Source: CAIYEO01 sp037139575 (GTDB lineage: Bacteria > Patescibacteriota > Saccharimonadia > Saccharimonadales > UBA4665). From it: DNA of 64,000 bases. The notes under the pieces are model-generated. The model did no database searches and was not told the DNA's origin. It was given only the letters and a program-made list of their open reading frames with translations. How positions within the stretch are numbered: the stretch's first letter is position 1; every line of letters starts with the position of its first letter. Below, piece by piece: positions 32,559-40,602 of the stretch. The stretch lies in assembly GCA_037139575.1 (NCBI GenBank), contig JBAXGD010000001.1:1-64000 (forward strand). Direction: 5' to 3'. A program made the translations under genes and the position numbers.

Positions 32559-33585
32559 ACTTTTGTAACTCTTCAATTAAATCATCAATTTCACCATTGA
32601 GAGCAGCCGGTATATTGCTTCTAGAATAACCAATTCTATGATCAGTTATTCTGTCCTGAGGGAAATTGTAGGTTCTTATTTTTTCAGATCTATCGCCGGA
32701 ACCAATTAATTTAAGCCTAGATTCACTTAATTTTTTTTGTTCCTCCTCGATTTTCATAGATAGTAGACGAGATCTAAGAACATTCATTGCTTTATCTTTG
32801 TTCTTTAACTGGGATTTTTCGTCCTGACAGGTAACTACGATTCCAGTTGGTACGTGCGTAATTCTGACGGCAGAATCGGTCGTATTAACTGATTGTCCCC
32901 CATGACCACTAGCACGATACACATCGACCCTAATATCCTTAGGATCTATTTCAACGTCTGTTTCTTCAGCTTCGGGCAGAACTGCTACGGTTGTTGTAGA
33001 TGTATGGATTCTTCCGCTGCTTTCAGTTACTGGGATTCTTTGAACTCTGTGAACTCCTGCTTCAAACTTTAAAGATTTATATATATCATGACCTTTTACG
33101 GAGAAGACTATCTCTTTAAAACCACCAGCATCGCTTGGATTTTCATTAATGAGTTCAATCTTATAATTATGATTTTCAGACCACCTAACGTACATTCGAT
33201 AAAGTTCAGCTGCAAAAAGACTTGATTCATCACCCCCAGCGGCTGCCCTTATTTCTATAATTACATCTCTTGAATCATTTTCATCTTTAGGTATTAAAAT
33301 CGTTCTCAGCTCTTCGAGATTTTTCTCAATCTCTTCATTTATTCTTGGAATCTCTTCTTTGGCTAGTTCTACCATTTCAGCATCAGGATTATCTAAGAGA
33401 GAATTAGTTTCATTTAATTCCTTTTCTAGAACATTCTTTTTGTCGAATAAGACTATAACTTCACTAAGCTCCTGTCTTCGTTTAGCGAGTTTAGGATATT
33501 CCTTAGACGAGAATATAGATGGATCTTGTAGTTTATCCTCTATTACTGCGAATTCTTCTCTTAGGCTAGGTTCTTGGTTATTCAT
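32527..33585 (-). CDS. prfA: Peptide chain release factor 1
   Basis: 352 residues. The stop-codon-reading tripeptide is PVT (185-187, the PxT motif of RF1) and the catalytic motif GGQ is at 229-231 within GHGGQSVNTTDSAV. It reads UAA and UAG. The coiled-coil N-terminal domain is complete. A minus-strand TAAAGT lies 6 nt before the ATG, behind the terminator of rpmE, another leaderless candidate. Confidence 0.96.
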   Translation of the reverse strand: MNNQEPSLREEFAVIEDKLQDPSIFSSKEYPKLAKRRQELSEVIVLFDKKNVLEKELNETNSLLDNPDAEMVELAKEEIPRINEEIEKNLEELRTILIPKDENDSRDVIIEIRAAAGGDESSLFAAELYRMYVRWSENHNYKIELINENPSDAGGFKEIVFSVKGHDIYKSLKFEAGVHRVQRIPVTESSGRIHTSTTTVAVLPEAEETDVEIDPKDIRVDVYRASGHGGQSVNTTDSAVRITHVPTGIVVTCQDEKSQLKNKDKAMNVLRSRLLSMKIEEEQKKLSESRLKLIGSGDRSEKIRTYNFPQDRITDHRIGYSRSNIPAALNGEIDDLIEELQKYEHTLLVNNS

Positions 33586-33604
33586 AATATTACTTTATCA
33601 GTAA

Positions 33605-33635
33605 ATAAAAAAACCACTAAATTGGATAGTGGTTT
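33605..33635 (-). terminator. Terminator after rpmE
   Basis: Minus strand: AAACCACTA (33635-33627), loop, TAGTGGTTT (33619-33611), then more T. A strong intrinsic terminator separating rpmE from prfA. Confidence 0.9.
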
Positions 33636-33648
33636 GATTACTAGCTAG

Positions 33649-33996
33649 TTATTTAGATGTTTCAGTTTCGTCTTCTGATTTATCAGAACTAGCTTTTTTT
33701 CGACTTGCTTTTTTAGCTGCAGATTTATTTCTACTTTCCTGAGCTTTTTTTGCAGCTTCAGCACGAGCCTTGAATTTATCAACTCGTCCTTCGATGTCAA
33801 CAATTCTTTCTTCACCTGTAAAGAATGGGTGAGAAGCACTACTAATGTACATCTTTACTAGAGGATATTCATTTCCGTCTGTCCACTTAATAGTCTCTTC
33901 AGAATCAGCAGTAGATCGAGTTAAAAAACTAAAATCATTGTTGATGTCTTGGAAGACAACATGTCTATAACTTTTTGGATGTAATTTCTTGTTCAT
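33649..33996 (-). CDS. rpmE2: 50S ribosomal protein bL31, type B
   Basis: 115 residues from the ATG at 33996. The L31 core has MNKKLHPKSYRHVVFQD, FLTRST, DGNEYPLVKMYISSASHPF and FTGEERIVDIEGRVDKF. The zinc cysteines of type A are absent, which marks the zinc-free type B. A Lys/Ala/Ser-rich tail of about 35 residues (EAAKKAQESRNKSAAKKAS, then acidic) extends the usual length. A longer frame from 34017 runs into the promoter and is not used. It has its own promoter and terminator, a single-gene unit. Confidence 0.93.
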   Translation of the reverse strand: MNKKLHPKSYRHVVFQDINNDFSFLTRSTADSEETIKWTDGNEYPLVKMYISSASHPFFTGEERIVDIEGRVDKFKARAEAAKKAQESRNKSAAKKASRKKASSDKSEDETETSK

Positions 33997-34008
33997 AATC
34001 AGTGCTGA

Positions 34009-34037
34009 ATTATACACATCTGTTGGTATCTGGTCAA
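34009..34037 (-). promoter_or_regulatory. Promoter of rpmE
   Basis: Minus strand TTGACC (34037-34032), 17-nt spacer, TATAAT (34014-34009), then 12 nt to the ATG at 33996. Confidence 0.75.
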
Positions 34038-34042
34038 GTAGC

Positions 34043-34071
34043 TTGCGTAAATAATGTTTTCAATATATAAT
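34043..34071 (+). promoter_or_regulatory. Promoter of the rpsB cluster
   Basis: TTGCGT (34043-34048), 17-nt spacer, TATAAT (34066-34071). It is back to back with the rpmE promoter, and the two -35 boxes are 5 nt apart. Confidence 0.7.
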
Positions 34072-34077
34072 ATTTCT

Positions 34078-34168
34078 AATATAAATTAAACAGTTTGGGA
34101 ATTAAGTCCTCTGTAATCGCAACCATGTAGGTCGATTATGGAACACCAAACCGAGAAAGAAGGATTTT
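34078..34168 (+). promoter_or_regulatory. Structured 5' leader of rpsB, possible autoregulatory element
   Basis: GTTTGG (34093-34098) pairs with CCAAAC (34146-34151), enclosing TAATCG (34114-34119) paired with CGATTA (34133-34138) around a loop CAACCATGTAGGT. The outer stem ends just before the GAAGGA ribosome binding site. The layout suits feedback by S2 or another ribosomal protein; this is inference. Confidence 0.5.
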
Positions 34169-34903
34169 ATGGCTAAAGTAGAAGTCGATATTAAGAAGCT
34201 GCTAAATGCAGGTGCACATTTTGGGCACAAAACAAGTAAATGGCATCCTAAGATGTCAGAATATATTCACAGTAAGAAAGATGGTAACCACATTATCGAT
34301 CTTACAAAAACAATCGTAAAGTTAGATGACGCTCTTTCATTCATTACTGAAACAGTTCAATCTGGCAAGCAAATATTGCTAGTTGGAACTAAGAGACAGG
34401 CCAAGGATATTCTGAAGCAATTAGCTGAAGACACAGGAATGCCTTATGTTACTGAAAGATGGCTTGGCGGAACATTGACTAACTGGCAAACTATTAGCGC
34501 GAGAGTAAAACACCTTAAAGATCAAGAAGCCAAAATGGAGTCTGGTCAACTAGCTTCGAAATATAACAAGTTAGAGCTACAAAGATTCCAGGAAGAAATT
34601 GATGATATGAATATTACTTTCGGCGGCATCAAAAATCTTAATGGTAGGCCTGGAGCACTATTTGTTGTTGATATGGTAAATGAAGCTAACTCAATCAAAG
34701 AAGCTCGAAAGATAAATATTCCTGTTGTTGCTTTGGCAGATACTAATGCCGACCCAACTCTTGCTACTTATGCTATACCTTCAAATGATGATGCAATAAA
34801 AACTATCCAATTAATGGCAAATTATGTAAAAGAAGCAATCGAGCTTGGTAAAGCTGGCCAAAAAGTAAAAAGCGAAAATACTGATAAGGTGGAGGAAAAG
34901 TAA
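34169..34903 (+). CDS. rpsB: 30S ribosomal protein uS2
   Basis: 244 residues. Family motifs: LLNAGAHFGHKTSKWHPKM (about 11-29), ILLVGTKRQAK, RWLGGTLTNW and DTNADP (about 191-196), with a charged C-terminal tail. It joins the 30S subunit last, near S1. It heads a cluster with tsf, frr and uppS; tsf starts 3 nt after its stop. Confidence 0.97.
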   Translation: MAKVEVDIKKLLNAGAHFGHKTSKWHPKMSEYIHSKKDGNHIIDLTKTIVKLDDALSFITETVQSGKQILLVGTKRQAKDILKQLAEDTGMPYVTERWLGGTLTNWQTISARVKHLKDQEAKMESGQLASKYNKLELQRFQEEIDDMNITFGGIKNLNGRPGALFVVDMVNEANSIKEARKINIPVVALADTNADPTLATYAIPSNDDAIKTIQLMANYVKEAIELGKAGQKVKSENTDKVEEK

Positions 34904-34905
34904 AT

Positions 34906-35499
34906 ATGGATATAAAAGACATTAAACGACTAAGAGAATTGACCGGCGTTGGAATGACCGATGCTAAAAAAGCTTTAGTTGAATCTAAAGGTGATTTCGA
35001 CAAAGCTCTAGAAGCTATGCGAAAAAAGGGGATGACGAAAGCTGAAAAAAGTTCAGAGCGAGAAGCTCGAGCAGGAATAATAGGAAGTTATCTACACGAT
35101 TCAAGAATTGGAGTTTTGGTTGAAGTAAATTGTGAGACTGATTTTGTTGCAAGAAACGAAATATTTACTGATTTAGTTAAAAATATTGCAATGCACATTG
35201 CTGCTTCTAATCCAGAATATGTTAGCTCTGATGAAGTAAGCGATGACATTAAGAAGAAGATAGCTGCAGAATTTACTGAAAAAGCTAAGCATGACAATAA
35301 GCCGGCTGATATGATTGCAAAAATCGTTGATGGCCAGGTCTCTAAGTACTTCCAGGAAAAAGCACTACTTTCTCAGCCATTCATCAAAAATCAAGATCAG
35401 GATGTATCTACATATATTAAAGAAAATATCGCCAAACTAGGTGAAAATATTGTAGTAAAAAGATTCTCAAGAATGGCTCTTGGGGAAGTTACCGAATAA
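34906..35499 (+). CDS. tsf: Elongation factor Ts
   Basis: 197 residues. The UBA-like N-terminus (about 1-45) has LRELTGVGMTDAKKAL, then the core with EVNCETDFVARNE (about 72-84), the signature of EF-Ts. It exchanges GDP on EF-Tu. It is shorter than E. coli Ts (283) with one core subdomain, as in many short bacterial forms. GGAGG in the end of rpsB serves as binding site. Confidence 0.97.
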   Translation: MDIKDIKRLRELTGVGMTDAKKALVESKGDFDKALEAMRKKGMTKAEKSSEREARAGIIGSYLHDSRIGVLVEVNCETDFVARNEIFTDLVKNIAMHIAASNPEYVSSDEVSDDIKKKIAAEFTEKAKHDNKPADMIAKIVDGQVSKYFQEKALLSQPFIKNQDQDVSTYIKENIAKLGENIVVKRFSRMALGEVTE

Positions 35500-35547
35500 G
35501 ATTATAATCTTAATAGAGCTAAAATAACTCTCAAGAGGGGGCTTATC

Positions 35548-36111
35548 ATGGATGAAAAGCAAATAATTAACGATTTTTCTACCAAACTTTCAAAGAATAA
35601 AGAGCATTTTATTGATGACCTAAAAAGTCTTAGGACTGGTAGGGCTCACTCAAGCATGCTTGACGGAATTATGGTTGAGGCATATGGATCAACCATGCCG
35701 TTAATTCAGGTTGCGACAATTACAGTTCCTGAGTCTCAATTAATACAAATAACACCATTCGACGGTTCAAATATTCAAGCTATAGTTAGCGCTATTCGGG
35801 ATAATCAATCCTTAGGATTTAATCCAACGGATGATGGTAGGGTTGTAAGGGTTCCAATTCCTGCGCTTAATGCTGAACGAAGACAGCAAATTGTCAAACA
35901 GTTAAATGAAAAATTTGAAGATGCCATGATTGGAATGCGAAACTCAAGACACGAAACTCTTAAAGAAGCCGATAAGCTAAAATCAGACAAAAAAATTGGC
36001 GAAGATGATCATAAAAGAATCACAAAAAAAGTTGATGAGCTCATGAATGACCAAAAAGTTGAAATTGAAAAATTAGCAAAAGCAAAAGAACACGATATAG
36101 TAACGGTTTAG
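35548..36111 (+). CDS. frr: Ribosome recycling factor
   Basis: 187 residues. The L-shaped protein is identified by LKSLRTGRAHSSML (about 24-37), TITVPESQLIQITPFD, and the helical end RKxxEDDHKR-like stretch GEDDHKRITKKVDELM. It splits post-termination ribosomes with EF-G. The pyrH gene that usually lies between tsf and frr is absent. GAGGGG lies about 7 nt before the ATG. Confidence 0.97.
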   Translation: MDEKQIINDFSTKLSKNKEHFIDDLKSLRTGRAHSSMLDGIMVEAYGSTMPLIQVATITVPESQLIQITPFDGSNIQAIVSAIRDNQSLGFNPTDDGRVVRVPIPALNAERRQQIVKQLNEKFEDAMIGMRNSRHETLKEADKLKSDKKIGEDDHKRITKKVDELMNDQKVEIEKLAKAKEHDIVTV

Positions 36112-36151
36112 TTTTAATGTTCATTTATTGTTGATACAATAAACACACTAT

Positions 36152-36853
36152 ATGACAACTAAAAATACTGATAATCATCCCGTTCACATTGGTCTAATTC
36201 TTGACGGTAATCGTCGTTGGGCAAAACGGAATAATCTTGAAGCCATCGAAGGTCACAGACAGGGCTATCTAAATCTCAGGCGGATTGTTAAAGCTGCAAA
36301 AAAACACGATATTGAATATATTTCTGCCTATGTATTTTCTAATGAGAATTGGAGAAGAGGTAAGGACGAGGTAAAAAACTTAATGAAGCTTTTTATGTGG
36401 ATTTTGAAGCATGAAGTTAATGAAATCAGTAAAGAAGGCATAAGACTTAGAGTGATTGGCTCAAAACTCAGAATTGGTAAAGCATTAGTTAAGGCCATTC
36501 ATGAGGCCGAGGAGAAGACCAAGAATAACGACAAGGGCACATTGCTCCTGTGTCTAGATTATGGCGGTCAGCAAGAAATTGTTGAAGCTACTAAAAGAAT
36601 TATAAGAAAAGGTGTTTCTCCCGAGGAAATAACTCCAGAAATGATTACCGAAAATCTTGATGCACCAGAGGTACCACCTCTAGACTTAATAATCAGGACA
36701 TCTGGCGAGCAAAGGCTCTCTAATTTTATGATATGGGAATCAGCGTACAGTGAATTATTTTTCGTAAATAAGCTTTGGCCTGATTTTACGGAGGATAATT
36801 TTGATTCAGTCATTAGAAAATATAAAAAAATAAAAAGGAATTTTGGGAAATAG
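36152..36853 (+). CDS. uppS: Undecaprenyl (polyprenyl) diphosphate synthase
   Basis: 233 residues of the cis-prenyltransferase family: IGLILDGNRRWAKR (Asp18 binds Mg-diphosphate), AYVFSNENWRRGKDEV, and the C-terminal DLIIRTSGEQRLSNFMIWESAYSEL. It makes the lipid carrier for wall glycan assembly from imported or salvaged prenyl diphosphates. The TACAAT before it ends 11 nt from the ATG. The usual cdsA and dxr neighbours are missing. Confidence 0.95.
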   Translation: MTTKNTDNHPVHIGLILDGNRRWAKRNNLEAIEGHRQGYLNLRRIVKAAKKHDIEYISAYVFSNENWRRGKDEVKNLMKLFMWILKHEVNEISKEGIRLRVIGSKLRIGKALVKAIHEAEEKTKNNDKGTLLLCLDYGGQQEIVEATKRIIRKGVSPEEITPEMITENLDAPEVPPLDLIIRTSGEQRLSNFMIWESAYSELFFVNKLWPDFTEDNFDSVIRKYKKIKRNFGK

Positions 36854-36854
36854 C

Positions 36855-37985
36855 ATGAATATATATTTATTAATACTTGCGTTGGTTTTATTTACAGGCT
36901 TGGTGGTTGTTCACGAACTTGGGCATTTCTTCGTCGCAAGACGTAACGGAGTCAAGGTATTAGAGTTTGGCTTAGGATTTCCTCCAAAATTATGGAGTAA
37001 AGTTACAAAATCTAAATTTATTTTCAGCATTAACGCATTGCCACTCGGCGGTTTTGTTAGGCTAAAGGGTGAACATGATGGCGATACAGAAAAGGGTGAT
37101 TTTGGCGCAGCCTCTACGTGGGTAAAATCCAAAATTATGGTTGCAGGTGTGGTGATGAATCTTCTTACAGCATTTGTTTTATTTACCATTATTGCTTGGC
37201 TTGGAATGCCAAAATTGATAGATAATCAGTTTACCGTGAAGAGTGATACAAAAATTATTGCTGACAAGGTTCTAGTTAGCAATGTTGAAAATAATTCTCC
37301 TGCGGCTGGGATAGGTTTAAAGCTTGATGATCAGCTTATATCTATATCTAAAGAGGGTGAGCAAAAAGTCTTTTTGTCTGGAGCAAATGAAGTTCGAAAG
37401 ATAACGAGCAAGTATGCAGGAGAGAAGGTAACTATAGAATACAAAAGAGGATCAGATAGTTTTGTTAAGCAAACTACACTGAATACTCAGGCAGCAGTTT
37501 CTGCATCTAATAAAACTTCCAAACCTATAGGATATCTTGGTGTAAGCGACCAACCTTTTATTCTTCAGCAATCCACGTGGTCGGCTCCAATAGTTTCTCT
37601 AGGTTTGATTAAGCAATTTACGATACTAACATTTCAGGGTCTTTGGACATTAGTTTCAGGATTGGCTGTAGGAAATACTGCCCAAGCAACCTCTCAAGTA
37701 TCAGGACCAATTGGAATTTTCTTCATCTTAAAGAATGGATCAGCCCTTGGTTATCAATTTATTCTTATAATAATTGCGATAATCTCACTAACTTTAGCAA
37801 TTATGAATATTCTTCCTATTCCAGCGCTTGATGGTGGACGGTTGTTTTTGATGCTTGGATCTAGACTATTTGGTAAAAAGCAGTTGAGTCCTAAAACGGA
37901 AGATGCGGTTCACGGCTTAGGGTTCTTAGCCCTCATGCTTTTAGTAGTATTAATATCGTTTGTTGATGTCAAAAGATTCTTCTAG
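36855..37985 (+). CDS. rseP: RseP-like site-2 membrane metalloprotease
   Basis: 376 residues. The zinc motif VVVHELGHFF (His20, Glu21, His24) in the first helix, one PDZ domain (about 125-200) and NILPIPALDGGRL in the third core helix (third ligand Asp) define the family. It cuts membrane-bound substrates, for example anti-sigma factors or leftover signal peptides. It starts 2 nt after uppS, and its 3' end overlaps the CPBP gene by 20 nt. Confidence 0.95.
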   Translation: MNIYLLILALVLFTGLVVVHELGHFFVARRNGVKVLEFGLGFPPKLWSKVTKSKFIFSINALPLGGFVRLKGEHDGDTEKGDFGAASTWVKSKIMVAGVVMNLLTAFVLFTIIAWLGMPKLIDNQFTVKSDTKIIADKVLVSNVENNSPAAGIGLKLDDQLISISKEGEQKVFLSGANEVRKITSKYAGEKVTIEYKRGSDSFVKQTTLNTQAAVSASNKTSKPIGYLGVSDQPFILQQSTWSAPIVSLGLIKQFTILTFQGLWTLVSGLAVGNTAQATSQVSGPIGIFFILKNGSALGYQFILIIIAIISLTLAIMNILPIPALDGGRLFLMLGSRLFGKKQLSPKTEDAVHGLGFLALMLLVVLISFVDVKRFF

Positions 37986-38763
37986 TCGCATTGAAAAAAT
38001 CTGGACGAATCCGGATGAATATTATGAGAAGAATATTAAATGGGGTCCAATTTGGAGTATATCTCTTACAGTTTTGATTTATTTCCTAAGTCAAATAATT
38101 ACCATATTTGTACTTTCAGTCATATTTCGACTAATGCATTGGAATGTACAACGATCAAATGACTGGCTGTCTAATTCTGTAGTTGGCCAGTTTTTCACAG
38201 TATTGCTCGTAGAATCACTATCGATCGGCACCATCTATGCCTTTCTCAAGTGGAAAAGATCAAAATTTAAATATATTGGTATGGTCAAGATAAGATTTAT
38301 GGATCTAGTATCTGCATTGAGTGGTTTTCTCGTATATATGGTTTCATTTTATTTAATTGCCATGCTTATGAGCGTATTTATAAAATCATTTGATATTAAT
38401 CAGCAACAGAATGTAGGATTTCAGTCCGTAAATGGTCATTTTGGTCTATTGCTAGCATTCATTAGTTTAGTTGTTCTTCCTCCACTTGCTGAGGAGATTA
38501 TATTTCGAGGTTTTCTATTCAGTGGCCTGAGAACAAAAATGAAATTTATCTATGCTGCTTTAATCACAAGTCTCATTTTTGCTATGCCTCATTTAATAGA
38601 GAGTAAGAACGGCGGCATATTATGGATTGCTGGCCTAGATACATTCATCCTATCGATGGTATCATCTACTCTTAGAGAGAAAACCAGAGGATTATGGTCT
38701 TCTATATTGCTTCATTCATTCAAGAATGGAGTAGCATTTATCGGATTATTTCTAATACGCTAA
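37966..38763 (+). CDS. CPBP-family (Abi/CaaX-like) intramembrane protease
   Basis: 265 residues with about six to seven helices. The catalytic motifs are EEIIFRG (Glu176, Glu177, Arg181), the FAMPH histidine near 204 and the LHSFKNG histidine/asparagine near 250. The family includes Rce1-like glutamate proteases and bacteriocin self-immunity proteins. Its start inside rseP suggests coupled translation of two intramembrane proteases, perhaps cutting the same substrates; that is inference. Confidence 0.88.
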   Translation: MSKDSSSRIEKIWTNPDEYYEKNIKWGPIWSISLTVLIYFLSQIITIFVLSVIFRLMHWNVQRSNDWLSNSVVGQFFTVLLVESLSIGTIYAFLKWKRSKFKYIGMVKIRFMDLVSALSGFLVYMVSFYLIAMLMSVFIKSFDINQQQNVGFQSVNGHFGLLLAFISLVVLPPLAEEIIFRGFLFSGLRTKMKFIYAALITSLIFAMPHLIESKNGGILWIAGLDTFILSMVSSTLREKTRGLWSSILLHSFKNGVAFIGLFLIR

Positions 38764-38787
38764 ATCTATTGATACAATAATAAGAGC

Positions 38788-40059
38788 ATGAAAATGACAA
38801 AACTTTTTTCAAAGACTCGAAAGACTCATCCATCCGATGAAGTAGCTTTAAATGCGCAATTGCTTATTAAAGCTGGATACATACACAAAGAAATGGCAGG
38901 TGTATATTCTTACTTACCGCTAGGTCTTAAGGTTATTGAAAACATTAAGGATATTGTCAGAGATGAGATGAACGCACTAGATTCCCAGGAACTTACTATG
39001 ACAACCCTTCAAGAAAAAGAACTCTGGGAAAAAACAGATAGATGGGATGATAATAATGTGGACATATGGTTTAAGTCCGAATTGAAGAACGGTACAGAAG
39101 TTGGATTTGGATGGTCACACGAAGAGCAGGTCGGTAATATGGTAAAAGAGTATATAAATTCATATAGAGACTTGCCGATGTCGGTATATCAATTCCAAAA
39201 TAAGCTGAGGAATGAGACTAGAGCCAAGAGTGGAATTCTTAGAACCCGAGAATTTATCATGAAAGACATGTATTCCTTCGCTGAAAGTGAAGAGCAACAC
39301 AAGGAATTTTATGATCGAGTAACCGAGTCCTACCATAAAGTTTTTGACAGAGTCGGTTTAGGGAAGGATACGTATTTCACGTTCGCTTCAGGGGGTGCTT
39401 TTACGGATAAATTCAGCCATGAATTCCAAACACTGGTTGGGGCTGGAGAAGATATTGTTTATATTGATAAAAAACAAAAAATCGCCCTAAATAAAGAAGT
39501 AATGAATGACGATGTCCTAGACCTGCTTAAATTGAAAAAAGAGAATTTTGAGGAATCAGTATCTGCTGAAGTGGGCAATATATTCAGCTTTGGCTCATCA
39601 AAATCAGAAACTCTAGGAATATATTTTACTGATAAGGAAGGTGTGAGTAGACCAGTGATTATGGGCTCATATGGAATCGGGATTGCTAGGCTGATGGGTG
39701 TGATTGTTGAATATTTTTCTGATGAAAATGGACTGAACTGGCCTTATTCAGTCGCACCTTACAAGGTTATCTTAACAACTATCGGTAATGATCCGGATGT
39801 CTTGAAGGAGGCAGAAACGATGTATAAAAACTTGACTGATAAGGGTATTGAGGTACTATATGATGACCGAGATGCGAGGCCGGGTGAAAAATTTGCCGAT
39901 GCAGATCTACTCGGCATTCCCCTTAGGGTGGTTATTAGCGAAAAGAACATCAAGAGCGGGGAGCTTGAAATAAAAAGAAGATCCGAAAAAAACAGCCAGT
40001 ATATAAAAAAAGATGAGCTTCAAAAGGTCATCGAAACGATAAAGAAGAATAACACATAA
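38788..40059 (+). CDS. proS: Prolyl-tRNA synthetase lacking the editing insertion
   Basis: 423 residues, class II. Motif 2 lies around NETRAKSGILRTREFIMKDMYSF (conserved core shown in part as RAKSGILRTREF), motif 3 is GSYGIGIARLMG, and the anticodon domain is at about 330-423. Bacterial ProRS is usually about 570 residues, with a roughly 180-residue INS domain that deacylates Ala-tRNA(Pro). Here the place of INS, between motifs 2 and 3 (about 225-260), holds only a short linker. TACAAT ends 9 nt before the ATG. Confidence 0.94.
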   Translation: MKMTKLFSKTRKTHPSDEVALNAQLLIKAGYIHKEMAGVYSYLPLGLKVIENIKDIVRDEMNALDSQELTMTTLQEKELWEKTDRWDDNNVDIWFKSELKNGTEVGFGWSHEEQVGNMVKEYINSYRDLPMSVYQFQNKLRNETRAKSGILRTREFIMKDMYSFAESEEQHKEFYDRVTESYHKVFDRVGLGKDTYFTFASGGAFTDKFSHEFQTLVGAGEDIVYIDKKQKIALNKEVMNDDVLDLLKLKKENFEESVSAEVGNIFSFGSSKSETLGIYFTDKEGVSRPVIMGSYGIGIARLMGVIVEYFSDENGLNWPYSVAPYKVILTTIGNDPDVLKEAETMYKNLTDKGIEVLYDDRDARPGEKFADADLLGIPLRVVISEKNIKSGELEIKRRSEKNSQYIKKDELQKVIETIKKNNT

Positions 40060-40105
40060 ATTTAACCAGTATTTACAAATCCAGATAATTCAAAAAGGAG
40101 ATTTC

Positions 40106-40567
40106 ATGAAAAAGACTTATAGAATGACAAAAGAAGGTGCAGAAGAGCTTAGAATAGAACAAGAAACCTTAATTTCCCAAAGGAAGGCAGTTTCAGATAG
40201 GATCAAAACCGCTCGAGAATTTGGTGATCTTGCTGAAAATGCTGAATATAGCATCGCAAGACAGGATCAAGAAAGAAGCGAAAATAGAATTGCCGAGATA
40301 GATAACATTTTAAAGAATCTTGAGTTAATAATTGCTCCAAAAAATAGTAATGATGTAAAGCTCGGATCAACCGTAAAATTAAAAAATGAATCGGGTGAAA
40401 CTAAAGAGTTCCAGGTAGTTGGAACTGTTGAAGCTGATCCATTGAATGGAAAAATTTCTGATGAGTCACCTATCGGTAAGAATTTACTAGGAAAAAAAGA
40501 AGGCGAAGCGGTAGAAATATCTACACCTGCAGAAACAAATGTCTACAAGATAGTAAGCATTTCCTAG
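40106..40567 (+). CDS. greA: Transcription elongation factor GreA
   Basis: 153 residues. The N-terminal antiparallel coiled coil (about 1-75) has the tip acidic pair in GDLAENAEY, and the C-terminal FKBP-like domain ends in ESPIGKNLLGKKEGEAVEI. It rescues backtracked RNA polymerase by stimulating RNA cleavage. AAAGGAG stands about 6 nt before the ATG. Confidence 0.96.
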   Translation: MKKTYRMTKEGAEELRIEQETLISQRKAVSDRIKTAREFGDLAENAEYSIARQDQERSENRIAEIDNILKNLELIIAPKNSNDVKLGSTVKLKNESGETKEFQVVGTVEADPLNGKISDESPIGKNLLGKKEGEAVEISTPAETNVYKIVSIS

Positions 40568-40602
40568 TCAAAAGTTTCTATATCAGATACAATTATTAGA
40601 AG

